From Streptomyces regalis (GTDB lineage: Bacteria; Actinomycetota; Actinomycetes; Streptomycetales; Streptomycetaceae), in the NCBI RefSeq assembly GCF_001509475.1, contig NZ_LLZG01000392.1:1-45089 (forward strand): a stretch of 45,089 bases of DNA, given 5' to 3'. Made by a program: the position numbers and the translations under genes. How positions within the stretch are numbered: the stretch's first letter is position 1; the number at the start of each line of letters is the position of its first letter. This document shows, piece by piece, positions 16,744 through 24,501 of the stretch. Below the pieces are notes generated by a model. The model worked only from the letters and a program-made list of their open reading frames with translations, did not search any database and was not told the DNA's origin.

Positions 16744-17966
16744 GCCGTGAAGCCTACGTGCGCGTGCTCGGGGTTCTCCGGGGTGCGCGGCTCGGGGAGT
16801 GCCCTACGGTCGTCACCGCGCCGGACCGGACCCGACAGTCGCTCGCGCGCGCGTGCAGCCCACTCGCCCAGACGGCGCAGGAACGGCGTCGGCAGGAAGA
16901 CCGCGTCCGCCGCGATCATCGCCAGCGAGAAGAACGGCAGGCCGAGGACGACCGCGATCACGGCGTGCTCGGTGATCATCGCGGCGAGGAGGACGCTCTT
17001 GACCCGCCGGTTGAACAGCGTGAACGGGAAGGCGACCTGCACGACGACCGTGCCGTAGGTGATGAGCATCACCATGGTGCCGCTGGACGACAGCACGTCG
17101 GCGAGGGCCGGCCAGGGCGAGAAGTAGTCAAGGTGCAGCGGGTAGTAGACGGCGGTGCCGTCCTGCCAGCGGGACCCCTGGATCTTGTACCAGCCGGCGG
17201 TCGCGTAGATCAGGCACGCCTCGGTCGTGATCACCAGCAGGGCACCGTTGTGCACGATATTGCCGACGACGTCCAGCAGGATGCGGGGCTGGGCGGTCCG
17301 GGCGCGGCGGCCCACGATCCACCACACGGCCTGCCCCAGCCAGACGCCCCACAGGATCACCGGAACGGTCAGGTCGCCGTCGAGACGGCCCGCCGCGGTC
17401 ACCGCGACCAGCGCGAAGCCGAGCACGCTCCACAGGGCCGGGCCGACCCGGTCGGGCCCGATCCGCTCGCCACGCGCGTGTGCCTCGCGCGTGAGCCGTG
17501 CCCGGCGCTCGTCCAGCGACCAGACCTGGCCGCAGCGCGTGAACACGAGGTAGAGGCACATCAGGTGCAGGACGTTGTCGCCGCCGTCGCCCATGAAGAT
17601 GGAGCGGTTCTGCAGCGAGAGCACACCGACCATGAACAGCACGGACATCGTGCGGGTGCGCCAGCCGAGCAGCAGCAGCACGCCGGCCAGGACGGCAAGG
17701 GCGTACACGGACTCGAACCAGAACTGGCTGCTCGACCACATCAGCGCGGTGAACGAGCCGTTCGTCCCGATCAGCTGCTGGGCGAGGTCGAAGTCCCAGG
17801 GGCCGTCGGGGCCGTACAGCTCCTGGCGGTGAGGGAACTCACGCAGCAGGAACAGCAGCCAGGTCGCGGTGAAGCCGATGCGGATCACGGCTGTCTGGTA
17901 CGGGCCGAGGGCGGACTCGGTGACGCGGGCGATGCCCGAGGAGATCGCGAGGGTGAAGCGGTTCAC
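16740..17966 (-). CDS. HTTM-domain membrane protein (vitamin K carboxylase-like family)
   Basis: A 408-residue polytopic membrane protein with about 8-10 helices, resembling HTTM (horizontally transferred transmembrane helix) proteins related to vitamin K-dependent gamma-glutamyl carboxylase. Family-like stretches are RIGFTATWLLFLLREFPHR, GDGGDNVLHLMCLYLVFT, YATAGWYKIQGSRWQDGTAVYYPL and PFTLFNRRVKSVLLAAMITEHAVIAVVLGLPFFS. The GTG at 17966 overlaps the stop of the DUF5819 gene (GTGA), and its stop overlaps the RNA methyltransferase start. The fixed pair with DUF5819 suggests the two proteins act together at the membrane. Whether it carboxylates anything is unknown; bacterial HTTM proteins have mostly unknown roles. 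Confidence 0.82.
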   Translation of the reverse strand: MNRFTLAISSGIARVTESALGPYQTAVIRIGFTATWLLFLLREFPHRQELYGPDGPWDFDLAQQLIGTNGSFTALMWSSSQFWFESVYALAVLAGVLLLLGWRTRTMSVLFMVGVLSLQNRSIFMGDGGDNVLHLMCLYLVFTRCGQVWSLDERRARLTREAHARGERIGPDRVGPALWSVLGFALVAVTAAGRLDGDLTVPVILWGVWLGQAVWWIVGRRARTAQPRILLDVVGNIVHNGALLVITTEACLIYATAGWYKIQGSRWQDGTAVYYPLHLDYFSPWPALADVLSSSGTMVMLITYGTVVVQVAFPFTLFNRRVKSVLLAAMITEHAVIAVVLGLPFFSLAMIAADAVFLPTPFLRRLGEWAARARERLSGPVRRGDDRRALPEPRTPENPEHAHVGFTA

Positions 17967-18757
17967 CGGGAGCCTCCCTCGGCCGCGTCCGCGGCATCGG
18001 TCCCGTCCTGCGGTACCCACCACCACGGCAGCATGCGGTAGGCCGGCTTGTCCGAGACCTGCTCGTCGCTCCACGTCGGCGGGCGCACATTGGTGGTGCG
18101 GGAGCGGACCTGGACGCGTTCGACGACGCCGCCCTCGCCGGCCGCGTTGGCGCGGTCGAGGCGCAGCTGCACTATGTGCCGCAGATACGTCTCGGACAGG
18201 GCGCCGCGCAGACCCACGGGACGGTTCCCGGCGTCGTGCGTGGCGACGAAGAAGTCCCAGGCCCGGCGCAGCTCGTTCTGCTGGGTGTGGCTGGGCAGCA
18301 GATTGCCGTCGATGGCCCGGCCGTCCTGGGCGGACAGGTCGTACCAGCCGGTGGTACGGGTGCCGCCGTCGGCCGTGCCGACCTTGGCGCGGACCTGCAC
18401 CGCGATGTTCTGCTGCAACGGGTTGGGCGCGAACAGCTTCCAGTTCTGCTCGAACTCCGGGTATATCCAGTCGTCGATCGCCTTGCCGTGCTGCTTGGTG
18501 ACCGTGTTCGGCGGCGCGACGTGCAGGAAGACCATGCCGACGTGGACACAGACGGCGATGGCCACGACGGCGAGGGCGAGGGCGGCCCCGATCTGGTAGC
18601 GCAGGGAGAGCGCGGCCACGCCGGTGCGGGGTTCGGGGGACGGCGAGGCGGGCGGGATGGGCGCGGCGGGCGAGGGCACGACGACGGGCAGGGCGCCCTG
18701 CGGCTCCTCCTGCGGCCCGGGCGGGGCGGCCGAGCCTGCGTCGTACGCGTCTGCCAT
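17963..18757 (-). CDS. DUF5819-family membrane protein
   Basis: A 264-residue protein. A cytosolic Pro/Ala/Ser-rich N-terminus of about 50 residues leads to one membrane helix (IGAALALAVVAIAVCVHVGMVFL, about 53-75). An extracytoplasmic domain follows with WIYPEFEQNWKLFAPNPLQQNIAVQVRA, which I associate with DUF5819. It ends in a segment rich in Trp and Pro (YRMLPWWWVPQDG). The start is the ATG at 18757. It is the first gene of a three-gene operon with the HTTM protein and the RNA methyltransferase. The recurrent pairing of such proteins with HTTM membrane proteins suggests a shared complex; function not established. Confidence 0.75.
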   Translation of the reverse strand: MADAYDAGSAAPPGPQEEPQGALPVVVPSPAAPIPPASPSPEPRTGVAALSLRYQIGAALALAVVAIAVCVHVGMVFLHVAPPNTVTKQHGKAIDDWIYPEFEQNWKLFAPNPLQQNIAVQVRAKVGTADGGTRTTGWYDLSAQDGRAIDGNLLPSHTQQNELRRAWDFFVATHDAGNRPVGLRGALSETYLRHIVQLRLDRANAAGEGGVVERVQVRSRTTNVRPPTWSDEQVSDKPAYRMLPWWWVPQDGTDAADAAEGGSR

Positions 18758-18869
18758 TCCGTTTCGTTCCCCGATTCCGGTTCCGGTCCGTCTTCCCTCA
18801 GCGCTCGCACGGGAACGGTACTCAGGCCCACCCGCCGGGCACAGCCCCTGTCGGGCCGCCGTCGTCCAC

Positions 18870-18905
18870 ACCTTACGGGGGTCCTACGAGACCTTACGGG
18901 GGTCC
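18870..18905. repeat. Tandem 15-bp direct repeats with 21-bp period
   Basis: ACCTTACGGGGGTCC occurs at 18870-18884 and again at 18891-18905, with no mismatch. The 21-bp spacing is two helical turns, so a protein could bind both copies on one DNA face. They lie in the divergent promoter region between the DUF5819 operon and the acyl-CoA dehydrogenase gene. Confidence 0.6.
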
Positions 18906-18927
18906 GCCGAGGACCATTCCCTTCTTC

Positions 18928-18941
18928 TAGAACCTGTTCTA
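18928..18941. promoter_or_regulatory. KstR-like operator upstream of acyl-CoA dehydrogenase
   Basis: TAGAACCTGTTCTA is a palindrome with 6-bp arms and a 2-bp centre. It fits the actinobacterial KstR consensus TnnAACnnGTTnnA at every fixed position. It lies 46 bp upstream of the GTG start and overlaps a possible -10 (TATCTT, 18940-18945), where a repressor would block transcription. No KstR gene is in this window. Confidence 0.6.
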
Positions 18942-18987
18942 TCTTGACGCTCCGTCAGATCGCCGTGCGTGTGGAAGGGCAGGGACC

Positions 18988-20121
18988 GTGGACTTCACCT
19001 TCACCGAGGAGCAGCAGGCGGCGGCCGAGGCGGCGCGCGGAGTGTTCGCCGGGGTCGCGCCGGACGCGGTGCCCTCCCCCGCGCTCACGCCGGGCGCCGT
19101 CGCCGACGACTTCGACCGCCCGCTGTGGGGCCGGCTCGCGGACGCGGACCTGCTGAGCCTGCTGCTCGCCGAGGAGTACGGCGGGGCGGGCCTCGACGCC
19201 ATCGCGCTGTGCCTGGTGCTGCGCGAGTCGGCGAAGGTACTGGCCCGGATGCCGCTGCTGGAGAGCAGCGCGGCGACGGCTGCGGTCCAGGCGTACGGCG
19301 GTCCGGAGCTGAAGGCCGAGCTGCTCGCCCGTGCGGGGCGCGGCGAGATGGTGCTGACGGTCGCCGCGCACGGCCGCACCGGCCATGACCCGGCCGAGCT
19401 CGCGGTGACCGCCCGGCAGGACGGTGCGGGCTGGGTCCTGGACGGGGTGCAGACCGCGGTGCCTTGGGCGTACGACGCCGATCTCGTGGTCGTCCCGGCC
19501 CGTACGGCCGCCGATCGGACCGTCCTCGCGCTGGTGCCGCGCGGTGCGGAGGGGGCCTCGCTCGCCGAGCAGTTCTCGACCAGCGGGGAGCGGCTGGGGG
19601 AGCTGCGGCTGGAGTCGGTGCGGCTCGCGGCGCGGGACGTCGTCGACGCCGAGGGGGCCTGGGAGTGGCTGCGGGAGCTGCTGGCCACCGGGACGTGTGC
19701 GCTGGCGCTCGGGCTGGGTGAGCGGGTGCTGGGGATGACGTCCGAGTACGCGAGCAAGCGGGAGCAGTTCGGTCATCCGATCGCCACGTTCCAGGCGGTC
19801 GCCGTGCAGTCCGCCGACCGCTACATCGACCTGCGCGCGATGGAGGCCGCGCTGTGGCAGGCCGCGTGGCGGATCGCCTCGGGGGCGTCGGGGGCGCTGC
19901 CCGCCTCCGCAGACGTGGCCGTGGCCAAGATCTGGGCGTCGGAGGGCGTACGGCGGGTCGTGCAGACGGCCCAGCATCTGCACGGCGGCTTCGGCGCGGA
20001 CGTCGACTATCCGCTGCACCGGTACCACGCCTGGGCCAAGTACCTGGAGCTGGCGCTCGGCCCGGCAGCGGCGCACGAGGAGGCGCTGGGGGACCTGCTG
20101 GCGGCGCATCCGCTGGGTTGA
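18988..20121 (+). CDS. Acyl-CoA dehydrogenase (FadE-like)
   Basis: A 377-residue acyl-CoA dehydrogenase that would introduce a trans-2 double bond into an acyl-CoA using FAD. It begins MDFTFTEEQQAAAEAARGVF, has LLAEEYGGAGLDAIALCLVLRE, the mid-domain, YASKREQFGHPIATFQAVAVQSADRYIDL and the C-terminal QHLHGGFGADVDYPLHRYHAW. The usual YEGT segment carrying the catalytic Glu of short- and medium-chain enzymes is absent after that motif, so either the base is elsewhere or this resembles FadE-type subunits that pair with a partner. The GTG start has AAGGGCAGGGA upstream. A KstR-like palindrome in its promoter points to sterol or related side-chain catabolism. Confidence 0.88.
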   Translation: MDFTFTEEQQAAAEAARGVFAGVAPDAVPSPALTPGAVADDFDRPLWGRLADADLLSLLLAEEYGGAGLDAIALCLVLRESAKVLARMPLLESSAATAAVQAYGGPELKAELLARAGRGEMVLTVAAHGRTGHDPAELAVTARQDGAGWVLDGVQTAVPWAYDADLVVVPARTAADRTVLALVPRGAEGASLAEQFSTSGERLGELRLESVRLAARDVVDAEGAWEWLRELLATGTCALALGLGERVLGMTSEYASKREQFGHPIATFQAVAVQSADRYIDLRAMEAALWQAAWRIASGASGALPASADVAVAKIWASEGVRRVVQTAQHLHGGFGADVDYPLHRYHAWAKYLELALGPAAAHEEALGDLLAAHPLG

Positions 20122-20140
20122 CCGGCGGATCCCGGCCGGC

Positions 20141-20488
20141 CTACAGGACGAAGCCGGGCCGGCCCTCGTCGTTCACCACGGGACGTCCTACCGCCGCCCA
20201 GACCTGCATGCCGCCGTCGACGTTCACGGCGTCGATGCCCTGCTGGACGAGGTACATCGCGACCTGCGCCGAGCGGCCGCCGGAGCGGCAGATCACATGG
20301 ACGCGGGCGTCCTGCGGGGCGGCCTCGGTCAGCTCGCCGTAGCGGGCGACGAACTCGCTGATCGGGATGTGCAGGGCGCCTTCGGCGTGACCCGCCTGCC
20401 ATTCGTCGTCCTCGCGGACGTCCAGGAGGAAGTCGTCGTCCTTGAGGTCGGTGACCTCGACCGTGGGCACGGCAGATCCGAAGTTCAT
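20141..20488 (-). CDS. Single-domain rhodanese-like protein
   Basis: A 115-residue rhodanese domain. It shows FLLDVREDDEWQAGHAEGALHIPISEF, the standard first half, then VICRSGGRSAQVAMYLVQQG with the active-site Cys at residue 67 (loop CRSGGR), and ends in DGGMQVWAAVGRPV. Length is normal for a free-standing sulfurtransferase of the GlpE type. Expected to move sulfane sulfur in the cytosol; donor and acceptor unknown. The start is the ATG at 20488. It is convergent with the acyl-CoA dehydrogenase gene, leaving 19 nt between the two stops. Confidence 0.92.
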   Translation of the reverse strand: MNFGSAVPTVEVTDLKDDDFLLDVREDDEWQAGHAEGALHIPISEFVARYGELTEAAPQDARVHVICRSGGRSAQVAMYLVQQGIDAVNVDGGMQVWAAVGRPVVNDEGRPGFVL

Positions 20489-20540
20489 GACTCCGACGCT
20501 ACCTGACGGGGACGGGAGCGTTGACGGCTCCTCAGCCCCG

Positions 20541-20556
20541 CGCCCCTTTGGGGGCG
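20541..20556 (-). terminator. Hairpin downstream of the J-domain-like gene
   Basis: CGCCCC-TTTG-GGGGCG lies 12 nt after the stop of the minus-strand gene at 20569. Its flank (CAGCCCCGCGCCCC) resembles the dispersed repeat near 15990. It has no U tract on the minus strand, so termination strength is uncertain. Confidence 0.45.
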
Positions 20557-20568
20557 ATCTCTGTGCCC

Positions 20569-21471
20569 CTAGCCGAGCAGTGCCGCCAGCTGGGCCTCCC
20601 GCTCCGCCACCTGGGCCAGGAGCTGTTCGGCGATCTCCTCCAGGAGGCGGTCGGGGTCGTCCGGGGCGATGCGGAGCATCGCGCCGATCGCGCTCTCCTC
20701 CAGGTCCTTCGCGACGAGGGCGAGCATCTCCTTGCGCCGGGCGAGCCATTCGAGGCGGGCGTAGAGCTCCTCCGCGGGGGTCGGGCCCTGCTCCTTGGGT
20801 ACGGGCCCCGCGGCCCACTCCTCGGCCAGCTCCCGCAGCAGCGCCTCGTCGCCGCGGGCGTAGGCGGCGTTGACGCGGGTGATGAACTCCTCGCGCCGGG
20901 ACCGCTCGGCCTGTTCCTGAGCCAGGTCCGGGTGGGCCTTGCGGGCCAGCTCGCGGTAGAGCTTGCGGGCCTCGTCACTGGGGCGCACGCGCTGCGGCGG
21001 CTGCACCGGCTGGTCCGTGAGCATCGCCGCGGCCTCCGGGAACAGGCCCTCACCGTCCATCCAGCCGTGGAACAGCTCCTCGACGCCGGGCATCGGCAGC
21101 ACCCGGGCGCGTGCCTCGTCGGCCTTGCGGATGTCCTCGGGGTCGCCGGTGCGGGCGGCCGTGGCCTCGGCGATCCGGGCGTCCAGCTCGTCGAGGCGGG
21201 CGTACATGGGGCCCAGCTTCTGGTGGTGCAGGCGGGAGAAGTTGTCCACCTCGACGCGGAAGGTCTCCACCGCGATCTCGTACTCGATCAACGCCTGCTC
21301 GGCGGCCCGCACGGCCCGCTCCAGCCGCTCCTCGGGTCGCCCCGCACCGTCCTCGGCCGTCACCTGCGCCTCACCACCCTGCTCAGCTCCACCGACGGGC
21401 ACCTCGGCACCGCCCCGCGTCCCCGCAGCAGCGGGCTCGGCCTGGGACTGCTCAGCTTCCGGGGTCGTCAC
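20569..21471 (-). CDS. J-domain-like coiled-coil protein
   Basis: A 300-residue, highly charged helical protein. Residues about 45-120 look like coiled coil (RLERAVRAAEQALIEYEIAV, LDELDARIAEATAAR). Residues about 163-220 resemble a J domain: DEARKLYRELARKAHPD, with the HPD tripeptide at 180-182, then FITRVNAAYARGDEALLREL. A further helical part ends in RRKEMLALVAKDLEESAIGAML and an Asp/Leu/Glu-rich tail. The first 40 residues are Ala/Glu/Gly low complexity. The start is taken as the GTG at 21471; upstream codons lack character. The HPD loop implies it could stimulate a DnaK ATPase, possibly for a particular client. No chaperone gene is adjacent. Confidence 0.8.
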   Translation of the reverse strand: MTTPEAEQSQAEPAAAGTRGGAEVPVGGAEQGGEAQVTAEDGAGRPEERLERAVRAAEQALIEYEIAVETFRVEVDNFSRLHHQKLGPMYARLDELDARIAEATAARTGDPEDIRKADEARARVLPMPGVEELFHGWMDGEGLFPEAAAMLTDQPVQPPQRVRPSDEARKLYRELARKAHPDLAQEQAERSRREEFITRVNAAYARGDEALLRELAEEWAAGPVPKEQGPTPAEELYARLEWLARRKEMLALVAKDLEESAIGAMLRIAPDDPDRLLEEIAEQLLAQVAEREAQLAALLG

Positions 21472-21563
21472 CCGACCAGCGTAGGCCACGCCGTGACTGC
21501 GTCGGCCGAGCCGAGCCCCCGACACCGCCGCCCTGAGGGCACCGGCGTTGTTGCGGGCCCTGC

Positions 21564-21618
21564 TGGGGCTGCCGCCCCAGACCCCGCTTCGGCCCTGAAC
21601 GGGCCTCGTCCTCAAACG
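21564..21618. repeat. Streptomyces dispersed intergenic repeat (GGGGCTGCCGCCCC type)
   Basis: The segment contains the inverted pair GGGGCTGCCGCCCC, then a CTTCGGCCCTGAACGGGCC part, and ends in CGTCCTCAAACGC. I recognise this order as a short sequence common between Streptomyces genes. It lies in the 227-nt gap between the J-domain-like gene and the DUF2252 gene. No gene is visible in that gap. Confidence 0.6.
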
Positions 21619-21698
21619 CGCGCCGCGTACCCCCCACCGCACCCGCACAGGCCACCGCAGGGACCCCGCCCACGCATCCGCACTGCGTCACACCCCCG

Positions 21699-23150
21699 TC
21701 ACACCCCGACCTCCGCCGCAATCCGCCCCGCCCCCACCGCCGCCACCAGTGCCGCGTGGTCCGCTTCCGTGCGGTCGGCGTAGGTGACGGCGAACGTGGC
21801 GATCGCCTCGTCCAGTTCCTCGTTCTTGCCGCAGTAGCCGGAGATCAGGCGGGGGTCGGCGCTGTGGGAGTGGGCGCGGGCCAGGAGGGCGCCGGTCATG
21901 CGGGCGTAGTCGTCTATCTGGTCGGCGGCCAGCGCGGCCGGGTCGACGCTGCCCTTGCGGTTGCGGAACTGGCGTACCTGGAAGGGGAGTCCGTCGACCG
22001 TCGTCCAGCCCAGCAGGATGTCGCTGACCACCTGCATCCGCTTCTGCCCGAGGACCACGCGCCGTCCCTCGTGCCCCGCCTCCGGCGCCTCGAAGCCGGC
22101 CGTCACCAGGTGCGGGACCAGGGCCGAGGGGCGGGCCTCCTTCACCTGGAGGACCAGGGGCTCGCCACGGTGGTCCAGGAGGAGAACGACGTACGAGCGC
22201 GTGCCCACGCTGCCCGTGCCCACCACGCGGAACGCCACGTCGTGCACCGAGTGGCGGGACACGAGGGGGTGGCGGTCCTCGGAGAGCGTGGTGACCCAGC
22301 TCTCCAGCGACGATGCCACCGCTGCCGCCGCCGCGTCCGGGACCCGGCGCAGTACCGGCGGGGCGTCGACGAAGCGCCGGCCGCCGTCCTCGGTCGGCTC
22401 CGTCGACTTCGCCGCGAAGCGCCCGCTGGTGTTGGCCCGCGCCTTCTCCGCGACCCGCTCCAGCGTGCCGAGCAGGTCATGGGCGTCGGTGTGGGAGACG
22501 AGCTCCTCGTCCGCGATCGCGTTCCACGCGTCCAGCACCGGGAGCTTGGCCAGCAGCCGCATGGTGCGCCGGTAGGCACCGACCGTGTCGTGCGCCGCCT
22601 TGCGGCACGCGTCCTCGTCGGCGCCCGCCTCCCGGCCCGCGAGCACGAGCGAGGCGGCGAGCCGCTTGAGGTCCCACTCCCAGGGGCCGTACAGCGTCTC
22701 GTCGAAGTCGTTCAGATCGATGACCAGGCCGCCGCGCGCGTCGCCGTACAGACCGAAGTTCGCCGCGTGCGCGTCGCCGCAGATCTGGGCGCGCACCCGG
22801 GTCATGGGGGTGCGGGCGAGGTCGTACGCCATGAGACCCGCCGAGCCGCGCAGAAACGCGAAGGGCGTCGCCGCCATCCGGCCGACCCTGATCGGGGTGA
22901 GGTCGGGAAGCCGGCCGAGGTTGGACTCCTCGACGGCCGCCACGGCGTCGGGACGGGCGGCGTCGAGGTCGAAGAGCGCGTGCTCACCACGCGGCACCCG
23001 CCTGCGCAGCGCCTTGCCCTCCTCCTTCGGTGACCCACCGCCGGGCCACTGCGCGAAGCCGCGCACCCGGGGCAGCCGACGCGCCACGGATTCCGACGCC
23101 GCCGCAGCCGGAGCCGCCTCCGCCGTAGCCTCGCCACCGACCTCGGTCAT
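21699..23150 (-). CDS. DUF2252 family protein (kinase-like fold)
   Basis: A 483-residue DUF2252 protein. Family features are RVPRGEHALFDLDAARPD, LPDLTPIRVGRMAATPFAFLRGSAGLMAYDLA, and ICGDAHAANFGLYGD followed by VIDLNDFDETLYGPWEWDLKRLAASL. The last two look like the catalytic HGDxHxxN loop and the metal-binding DFD of aminoglycoside/choline kinase-like enzymes. YARMTGALLARAHSHSADP and CGKNEELDEAIATFAVTYADR close the protein. The first 25 residues are Ala/Glu-rich. A phosphotransfer role is inferred only from these motifs; substrate unknown. The start is the ATG at 23150 with GGTGAA-like context. It is monocistronic as far as can be seen. Confidence 0.88.
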   Translation of the reverse strand: MTEVGGEATAEAAPAAAASESVARRLPRVRGFAQWPGGGSPKEEGKALRRRVPRGEHALFDLDAARPDAVAAVEESNLGRLPDLTPIRVGRMAATPFAFLRGSAGLMAYDLARTPMTRVRAQICGDAHAANFGLYGDARGGLVIDLNDFDETLYGPWEWDLKRLAASLVLAGREAGADEDACRKAAHDTVGAYRRTMRLLAKLPVLDAWNAIADEELVSHTDAHDLLGTLERVAEKARANTSGRFAAKSTEPTEDGGRRFVDAPPVLRRVPDAAAAAVASSLESWVTTLSEDRHPLVSRHSVHDVAFRVVGTGSVGTRSYVVLLLDHRGEPLVLQVKEARPSALVPHLVTAGFEAPEAGHEGRRVVLGQKRMQVVSDILLGWTTVDGLPFQVRQFRNRKGSVDPAALAADQIDDYARMTGALLARAHSHSADPRLISGYCGKNEELDEAIATFAVTYADRTEADHAALVAAVGAGRIAAEVGV

Positions 23151-23228
23151 CCCGACCGCCTTCCCCGCTCACGCACGAACATCAACTCGTGCCGACGGTA
23201 CAGCCGGTGGCCGAAACACGTCACACCC

Positions 23229-23255
23229 TGTGGACAACTCCGCGGATGTGGAAAA
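23229..23255. promoter_or_regulatory. Pair of DnaA boxes upstream of the DUF2252 gene
   Basis: TGTGGACAA at 23229-23237 is the exact reverse complement of the Streptomyces DnaA box TTGTCCACA. TGTGGAAAA at 23247-23255 (reverse complement TTTTCCACA) differs by one base and has the same orientation, 18 bp away. Both lie in the 141-nt gap between the DUF2252 start and the HxlR-type stop. Confidence 0.5.
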
Positions 23256-23291
23256 CCCGGCTCGGCGGCCCATCGGCTGTCGTTGGTGGCC

Positions 23292-23654
23292 TCAGCAGCC
23301 CTCGGGGCGCTCCCCGTCCGCCAGATACGTCTTCGCCCACCCGGCCAGCTCGGTCAGCGCGGGCTCCAGCGCGGCGCCTGCCTCCGTCAGCCGGTACACG
23401 ACCCGCAGCGGCGGCCCCTCGTACACCTCGCGCACGACGAGTCCCGCGGCGACCAGCTCGGTGAGCCGGTCGGAGAGCATGCGCTCGCTGATACCGGGAA
23501 TCGCCCGGCGCAGCGCGACGAAGTACGCGGGCCCCGCGGTCAGGACGGACACGATCGGGCCGGTCCAGCGCTTGCCGAGCAGTTGGAAGACGCGGGTGAT
23601 GCCGTCGTCGACCCGCTTGCACGCCGCTACGTCGTGACTCCGCTCACCCGCCAT
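23292..23654 (-). CDS. HxlR-family transcriptional regulator
   Basis: A 120-residue winged-helix regulator of the HxlR type. It begins with a Cys-containing stretch (VAACKRVDDGITRVFQLLGKRWTGPIVSVLT), the family start GKRW, then FVALRRAIPGISERMLSDRLTELVAAGLVVREVYEGPPLRVVYRLTEAG, which is the wHTH. Cys13 sits where redox-sensing HxlR proteins such as HypR and YodB carry their reactive Cys; a second Cys is the last residue. It is divergent from an azoreductase gene across 140 nt, the usual arrangement for quinone- or oxidant-responsive control. The gap holds AAAGTAAGTGACT, a plausible half of its operator. Confidence 0.9.
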   Translation of the reverse strand: MAGERSHDVAACKRVDDGITRVFQLLGKRWTGPIVSVLTAGPAYFVALRRAIPGISERMLSDRLTELVAAGLVVREVYEGPPLRVVYRLTEAGAALEPALTELAGWAKTYLADGERPEGC

Positions 23655-23689
23655 GCCCTCAGGGTACTGCTATGCCGTACGGGGATGAA

Positions 23690-23718
23690 AAAAAGTAAGT
23701 GACTGTGTTATCCATAGT
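23690..23718. promoter_or_regulatory. Candidate HxlR operator/promoter between hxlR-type and azoreductase genes
   Basis: An unusually A/T-rich island in this genome, containing AAAGTAAGTGACT (23692-23704) and then GACT...AGTC (arms 23700-23703 and 23715-23718). TTACTT/GTAAGT half-sites are common in HxlR-controlled promoters. Which regulator binds is inferred from the divergent gene arrangement only. Confidence 0.35.
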
Positions 23719-23794
23719 CGAGTACGAATTTTCAGTCCGCGCGGGCAGATCCCCGGCCGGGTCCGTCCGCTGCCGTCCCCTCCTGGAGACCCCC

Positions 23795-24445
23795 ATGGCA
23801 ACGCTCCTGCACATCGACTCCTCGGTCTTCCCCACCGACGCCTCCGCCTCCCGCACGGTCACCGACGCCTTCCGCCGCACCTGGCAGGAACAGCACCCCG
23901 AGGGCACGGTGATCCACCGCGACCTCGCCACGAACCCCGTGCCGCACATCTCCGCCCACGCCCACACCGCCGGCTTCTCCGATCCGGCCACGCACACCCC
24001 CGAGCAGGCCGCGGCCTTCGCCGAGCGGGTGCAGCTGATCGAGGAGCTGGAGCGTGCGGACGCGGTGCTGATCGGCGCACCGATGTACAACCTGACGATC
24101 CCGTCGACGCTGAAGGCCTGGCTGGACAACGTGGTCCTGTTCGGCCGTACGGCGGGCGACGCCCAGTCGGTCAAGGGCACCCCGGTCACCGTCATCGCGA
24201 GCCGCGGCGGCGCCTACGGTCCGGGCACGCCGCGCGAGGGCTACGAGTACGTGCAGAACTACCTGTCGGCGATCCTGGCCGACTTCCTCGGCACCGACCT
24301 CGGCTTCATCGTCCCGGAGCTCACGATGGCCCCGGTCAACCCGCAGATGGCCGACCTGGTCCCCCTCTTCGAGGCCTCCCGCGAGCGCGCCCTCGAGGAG
24401 GCGGCCACGAAGGCAAAGCAGCTCGCGCAGCGGCTCGCGGCGTAG
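23795..24445 (+). CDS. azoR: FMN-dependent NADH azoreductase
   Basis: A 216-residue flavodoxin-fold reductase of the AzoR/AcpD family. It has the FMN phosphate loop HIDSSVFPTDASASRTV near the N-terminus, the second FMN segment APMYNLTIPSTLKAWLDNVVLFGRT (about residues 96-120), and SRGGAYGPGTPREGYEYVQNYL. It reduces azo dyes and quinones by two-electron transfer from NADH, probably for quinone detoxification. The start is the ATG at 23795 behind TCCTGGAGACC (GGAG). Divergent from the HxlR regulator, which probably represses it until quinone or oxidant stress. Confidence 0.93.
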   Translation: MATLLHIDSSVFPTDASASRTVTDAFRRTWQEQHPEGTVIHRDLATNPVPHISAHAHTAGFSDPATHTPEQAAAFAERVQLIEELERADAVLIGAPMYNLTIPSTLKAWLDNVVLFGRTAGDAQSVKGTPVTVIASRGGAYGPGTPREGYEYVQNYLSAILADFLGTDLGFIVPELTMAPVNPQMADLVPLFEASRERALEEAATKAKQLAQRLAA

Positions 24446-24501
24446 CCGAGGCCCGCGGCCGGCGTGGCTCGGGTTCGCGGCGTGGCGCGGTCGGTGGCAG
24501 C

